A stretch of 64,000 nt of DNA from Triglochin maritima (lineage: Eukaryota > Streptophyta > Magnoliopsida > Alismatales > Juncaginaceae): contig OY821789.1 of assembly GCA_963682175.1 (NCBI GenBank), positions 5,766,001-5,830,000 on the forward strand. Direction: 5' to 3'. A program made the translations under genes and the position numbers. The notes under the pieces were generated by a model. It worked only from the letters and a program-made list of their open reading frames with translations, had not been told where the DNA came from and did no database searches. Below, piece by piece: positions 58,640 to 64,000 of the stretch. Position 1 is the first letter of the stretch, and each line of letters opens with the position of its first letter.

Positions 58640-60239
58640 TTCCCTCGGTGAAAGGTTGTTGCCATTGATGCTTTTTGGATGGGGACAAGATTTAAAGATG
58701 CAACTTTTTTTTGCCTGCAAGACAGTCCTAATCAGAAGAAGATTAGCATAGAACCACCTCCTGACTTTCTAACCACATGCATTACTACCATATAATTGGC
58801 AAATCTGAATCATCGTAATCATGGAAGTTAATTTCTATAAATGGAGTGTTCTCTTTGAACATTGCAGAAATAGGACTGACTAGTAATAAAGGATTTCATA
58901 TTGGATTCCAACATTTTGTTCAAGTAAATTTGATGGTTGAAGGATCCATCGCTGAACCAGCTCAAAAAGTAACGACATCAATTGATATCGAATTGAATGA
59001 ATTGGATGTTAGTTGGATTTTGAGGAAATAAAGAAGGAATAAGGGAGTTCCGTGCAACTATGAAACTAGCCAAGTATTTTTACTGGTATATATGCACAAG
59101 GCTGTCCAAGCTACAATTACTACCCGAACAATAGAGTGGCACTTTTCATGTGTCTGAACAATTTTTTCACAATTCTTATTCTGGATGTGAACTGTTTAAC
59201 CAAAGAATTAAGAATCTATCAACATATTGTCGAAAATTGAAGAATATTGAAGTATAGAGACATAAAAGTCAAAAGAATAACCTGAATTGTCAAAATGGAT
59301 CTATTCTCAAACACTCCCAGCACATTTGACGATATTGTTAAAGATGAGTAAAAGTGTTGGCAGTACTTGGTTTTTTTTTATACTCCAGACCATATTAAAG
59401 TGTGATTATTTAACATAAAATTAACTGGTGATTAGTAGAGAGGAACCAATAATCTTATAGCAGAATAGTAAGTTGTCTAGCGCGGTACATAGAACTATTC
59501 TTGGCAAAGAAGTTTACACTTACAAGTTGACAAGAAGTTTCCACTTACAAGTTGACATGCATGTGTGGAAAGTCTTCATTCCTGCTTTGCGAGTTGTAAT
59601 GAAAACCAAATACCATTCAATTCTCATTTGACATGCATGTGGATAGACTCCATTCCTGTCAATGCTCGTTGCTGTCTTGCTTCTCAATGCGTGCTCCACA
59701 GTGGTGCCTGCGAGCTTGCATGGCTCCATCAATCAAACATCTCACCACCTTTACCATTTTCTTGCAGAACAAACAACTTATTAATTGGATCCCACACGAG
59801 CCATCATCGTTATAATGTATTGATGTTTGATTGATGGCTCTTGCCATTTAAACATGATATGGCTCTTGCCATTTAAGCCGAAATGCCATGCCAACCACCC
59901 TTTGGTCTTTATTTTGGTTTAAATGCAAAAATAATATCACCCCTACCAGCTACCCCCAAAATAAGACTCACAATTTCAACATAAGTAGTACGTACGTTGA
60001 TTTGTTAAGAACAAATAATAATTGAGATTGAGAATCACTTTCTTAATTTCTCAAGAAAAAATAAAGAAATGAAAGTTGAACAAATGGGCTGCAATGGACC
60101 CACGAACTATACCACCCACAAGATCCGGATAACACCAGATAATCGGGTCGAAACAGATCCGAGTTCTTCCACGTCACAACTCTAATCCCCCCCCCAACAA
60201 ACCAATGCAACCATTCCTCCCAAACCAAAAATAAAAAAA
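58640..60239. other. Intergenic and promoter of the Sec14-like gene
   Basis: No gene is supported; the frames at 58846-59031 and 59520-59834 lack domains. The stretch directly before 60240 is the presumed 5' leader of the Sec14-like gene and includes a run of nine C near 60188. Confidence 0.5.
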
Positions 60240-63200
60240 ATGTTGGCATTGCGTTGCACAAAACCCAATTTCTTCTCATCTTCTCCCCCAATTCGCAACG
60301 GAAACCCTAATATTCGTGTCAGATGCTCCGCCGGAAACCAAACCCGGCGATCTCTCGACCAACACAAGGTAGTCAGTTACGTCTTTTTCCCGATTGGCAT
60401 TTTTTTCTGGATTTTTTTGGCTTAATTTTGATAAAGTTGTCGATTGGGAAAGAGACATTGCTAACTACCTTGTGTACTCGGGCTAAAATTTGATCTTGCT
60501 AAGTTTCCATTTCTTAATTTTGATAAAGTTTCCAACTTTTTCTGAAATTCGGAATTCATGTAAGTGTGTCGGTGCTCAAAAATTGATCTTGGTAAGATAT
60601 CCATTTTTTAATTTCTTTTTTTATAGAAGATATCCATTCTTTCTGAAAATTTTAACTCCTTTAGCTCAAATAAGTGTGTCATCTGCTAAGTTTTGTTTTC
60701 CTATGTTTCAATTTTAATTGATCATGTCTCTCTCCCAATTAGTTATTCTTCCTGGTTTTTCCCTTTAATTTTTATAAATATGCTGAATTTTTTGAAATTT
60801 GGGATGCAGTTTGGCTCGAAAAAGTGCGTGCTCGGTCAAACTTTGATCTTGCTAAGTTTGTATGCTGATAGTTATTGTGCCTGGTTTGATGTGGATTGGT
60901 GTTTGGCAGTTAGTGTTGGAGGTGAAGGAGAAGCTTGCCAGGGAGTACCCTGGGCTTCCTGTTGGTCGGAATGGGAGAGATGATGAAGACATGATCTCTT
61001 GGTTTTTGAAGGACAGGAAGTACTCTGTTGATGATGCCGTTGCGAAATTGACCAAAGCCATTGTATCCTACCCTTCTATTTGTACTCTGGCTTGTTTTGA
61101 TCGTGATTTGGAATAATTGAATTGTAATAATCATTTTCAGGATTTTTTATGCTTTTGGAATCAAATCATCAAGATTTCATTTCATTGTTGCCATTTAAAG
61201 TTTAATTTAATTTTTTTGTTCTTGGTTAACATATCAACTGGCGATAACGCCTTTATTTGTTACCTATGCTCAACATTACATTTTATGTCCACTTGTACAA
61301 ACGATATTCCGACCATGTATGTTTAGATGCTTGAAATGTTCAAATTTTGCCCATTTTGCTTTACTTACATCAGCATTAGAAATGGCGTGAGGATTTTGGG
61401 GTTGCAAAATTGACAGAGGAATCTGTTGCTGAGCTGTACAAAACCGGTAAGGCATACGTACATGAATCTCTTGATAACAGCGGTAGACCTGTGCTCGTGG
61501 TGGTAGCTTCCAAGCATTTTCCAGGAGTAAGTTCCAACTTGACTTTTTGTGCATCAGATTTCATGCTAGATCCAGCTTTATATTTTAACGATTAGTGACT
61601 TTTATCTTGGTAAATAATACTTCTAAATTCTAACTGATTTTATTATTATCAAAGTTAAATCACATGGCTAGAGAACAGAAACTTCGTAATAATTTTATAA
61701 TTACATTGGACACTCTTGGGTAGAACATGGTGCATACTCTTTGGTTTGTTTATTGACATCTTCAGTCTTCAATGTACTCTAGCAAACATGTTACAGAATG
61801 GTTTCATAGTTTCATGATGAACCTTTTGCTCTACAGTGTGCAACTGCAAATAAGATTTGGTTGAAAAGGGGCCAGAGGCTAAGAATGCCAAAGAGCTTGA
61901 AGCTTCTAAGAGTATTTGAAGTTTTATCTTCACTAAATGCAAATTTTTATACTGAAAAAAGTACATTTAACAAGGTTCTAATGTCTCATTGACGAAAATT
62001 TAAGATCTCACTTGTGGATAGTCAATGTGATATTACGGTTAGAATCAGCTCGAGGAAAGAAAACACAAAACTAGGAGCTAAAGGGATTAAAAAATAAAGT
62101 AAGATACACTAGAGAGTTTTTTTTTCAGTCTTTAAACTAGCATGACCAACTTTTCTGATTTTGTTTGCTCTTTGGAGTCATGCACTTGATAGTGAAATGG
62201 TTATTGACTTGTAGCGAAAACTTAGGGCACAATTCACGTTTATTATGTCTGCTATAAATGAATAGAATCATAGATTCTTTGCGATGGTGCTGTGTTTGTA
62301 AGAAAGTGTAGTATGCCCCGATAAAAAATAAGTGTAGCATGGTCATTCATGACACAAATTGAATAATAAGGTGTAAGTTATTGAATTCACTTTTGTTAAT
62401 CATAATATGATGTAACTCTGTAATATTGACAGCATTTAAGCCTGGCATTGCCTTTGCGATATTGTATTTCTACCTTTCGGTTCCTTGCAAGGTTTGTTGC
62501 CATCTATTCTTGAATGGACAATGTTCTGGTTCATGAACTTTCTCTAGCTATAATTAAATGCTCGAATTGCTTCCCTCCAGGAGCATCGCTAATGAGATGC
62601 CAATGACATGTGGCCACAGAAGCAGGATTCAATAGATAATGAAAAGTTGTGTGCCTTCCTGATTGAGAAGGCACTAAGTAAGCTTCCACCTGGCAAGGAA
62701 GAAATACTTGGAATATTTGACCTAAGAGGATTCGGAACAGAGAATGGGGATTTCGGTTTCCTAAAGTTCTTGGTAAACTTTCCGTATCATTACCGTCTCT
62801 CAGTCGGGACTCTATATTGGTTTTTGCAGTGGATGCAAAATCATTTTTGATATTAAATCGGACAATCACTTTCTTACATTTTAGAAGCCACTTATTTCCT
62901 GGGAAATGAACCTAGAGTTGAAATTTGTACTGCACATTTCAATGCAATGCCTACTATCAATAGCAAATAATTTATCCAATTCCAGGTCCTTTTCTCAGGT
63001 TACATGAAATTTATGAAGTCTAATATCTACTTTTTGAAAGGCATAGTTGCTTCCAAGCAATGTTTTGAATTTGGCATATGTGGAGCCATGGGACCACAAT
63101 ATGTCATTCAATGATGCACAAATTGCACAATGGGTGGAAGTGCTAGCTATGTGCTTTGCAATCTCACATATGTCAAATACAACTACTATGTGCCTCGTTA

Positions 63201-63915
63201 ATGTTATGCATCCCACATCAATTTGCTGAACTCAGAACTGGTTTTATTCTAATCAAACAGTATGGTACTTGTCCGTGGCACTCAAATGATCTTACCTATT
63301 GTCAATTTTGTCTTGATGATAGTGACTTGTGATTCTTAAGTAATATTCATCCTTTTTTGGAATATTTTACAGACAGCATCGTCTTTGAAATCATTTTAGA
63401 AGTTTTTAAAGATTATTAAACCATATTTTTACTATCTACTCTGCAATTTCATTTTTCTTTTGGTTTTGCAGATAGATGTGTTTTATTACTACTACCCCAA
63501 GCGCCTTGGTCAGGTTCTCTTCGTGGGTGCACCATTTGTGTTTCAACCACTTTGGCAGGTGGTCAAACCATTGTTGAAATCATATGCCTCTTTGGTAAGA
63601 AATTACGATTCATTATCGCCCTTCAACTCTGATCCTAATGTTGTTTTTTTGGCTTAATAGTCCTGTATTGAAATAATGAATGCTACATGATCCCCAAATG
63701 TGTGAGTATTTGCCTTTGCTAATATAGGTACAGGTTTACATTGGCATAGAAGTACTTCGAGTTTTGACTCTAGTTTTTTCATCTTTTCATGGGTGTTTCT
63801 TTAACCATCTTTACGTTTAAATTTCCCCTGATTTTAGGTGAGATTTTGTGACGTGGAGACTGTTCGAAAGGAATATTTCACAGATGATACTCTTCCCTTA
63901 GCTTTCAGACCTTGA
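60240..63915 (+). CDS. CPSFL1: Chloroplast Sec14-like (CRAL-TRIO) protein, 260 aa, CPSFL1-like
   Basis: Six exons join in phase 0: 60240-60368, 60910-61062, 61380-61526, 62620-62772, 63472-63594 and 63838-63915. Residues 1 to about 40 are rich in Ser, Arg and Asn with few acids ([20 protein letters not shown]), as in a plastid transit peptide. Residues about 44-95 are the CRAL-TRIO N-terminal helical part ([30 protein letters not shown]). The lipid-binding Sec14 domain follows ([53 protein letters not shown]). Size and domain layout match Arabidopsis At5g63060/CPSFL1, a plastid Sec14 protein needed for photoautotrophic growth and vesicle formation. That orthology is from memory of the family, not a search. 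The acceptor of exon 4 (GGCCACAG/AAG) has a weak pyrimidine tract and is the least certain junction. Confidence 0.87.
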
Positions 63916-64000
63916 TGTCAAATTTCTTACTATAACCTTGTATTTTGCAACTTGGTGAAGTTGTTCTTGTACATGTAAGACATTTTTATTTGCAATTTAT
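63916..64000 (+). other. 3' UTR of the Sec14-like gene (cut by window edge)
   Basis: Sequence after the TGA stop at 63913-63915 is T-rich and contains TTGTATTTTGCAA-like words. The polyadenylation site is not visible with confidence. Confidence 0.5.

Noticed and set aside
62020..62400. Extra exons in the Sec14-like gene intron
   Set aside because: Frames here lack domain similarity, and the flanking exons already join in phase without them.

Overview
This is plant nuclear DNA. It is AT-rich, its genes have many GT-AG introns, and it carries Ty3/gypsy and hAT-type transposons and plant-specific protein families. An angiosperm, probably a eudicot, fits best; the species cannot be told from this window. 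Five host genes are supported. (1) A minus-strand DUF1421 protein of the FLOE family lies at 9.76-13.83 kb in three exons and encodes 497 aa. (2) The minus-strand m6A-writer subunit FIP37 (WTAP homologue) lies at 16.91-21.93 kb in eleven coding exons and encodes about 301 aa. (3) A plus-strand LRR receptor kinase of subfamily XI (RGI3/SKM2-like) starts at 32.60 kb and is split by a retrotransposon. (4) A minus-strand neprosin-domain secreted protein lies at 52.14-55.45 kb in seven exons and encodes 412 aa. (5) A plus-strand chloroplast Sec14/CRAL-TRIO protein (CPSFL1-like) lies at 60.24-63.92 kb in six exons and encodes 260 aa. All exon joins were phased by hand and are in frame. A frameshifted oleosin fragment lies near 8.7 kb. 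The genes form no pathway or cluster; this is ordinary gene space with much repeat content. Layout: 0-1.24 kb is a ~657-bp macrosatellite built on a 22-bp minisatellite. 1.24-9.7 kb is intergenic with hAT-type elements, a foldback hairpin, gene debris and the oleosin relic. 9.7-23.1 kb holds the FLOE-like gene and FIP37, separated by an 800-bp hAT-type element. 23.1-32.6 kb is intergenic with one solo LTR (26.17-27.89 kb, 5-bp target duplication). 32.6-44.9 kb is the receptor kinase interrupted by a complete 8.55-kb Ty3/gypsy (Tekay/Del-like) element. That element has nearly identical LTRs, a tRNA-Met primer site, a polypurine tract, a 5-bp target duplication and an intact 1480-aa Gag-Pol. 46.07-50.92 kb is an older solo LTR of a related family, itself holding at least two younger insertions, one of them a 1.53-kb solo LTR with a perfect target duplication. 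52-64 kb holds the neprosin and Sec14 genes, separated by a terminal-inverted-repeat element that again carries the 22-bp minisatellite. The most unusual signal is inside the LTRs. All related LTRs here carry an array of about 20 copies of a 10-bp palindrome (CGGTCGACCG and variants), mostly in pairs about 22 bp apart and repeated about every 72 bp. The array sits between a conserved splice-donor-like and a conserved acceptor-like site. In the oldest LTR many of the CpGs in these palindromes have become TG or CA. The retrotransposon insertion looks very recent, since I count only two substitutions and one microsatellite length change between its LTRs. The receptor-kinase break is therefore probably a young and perhaps polymorphic null allele.
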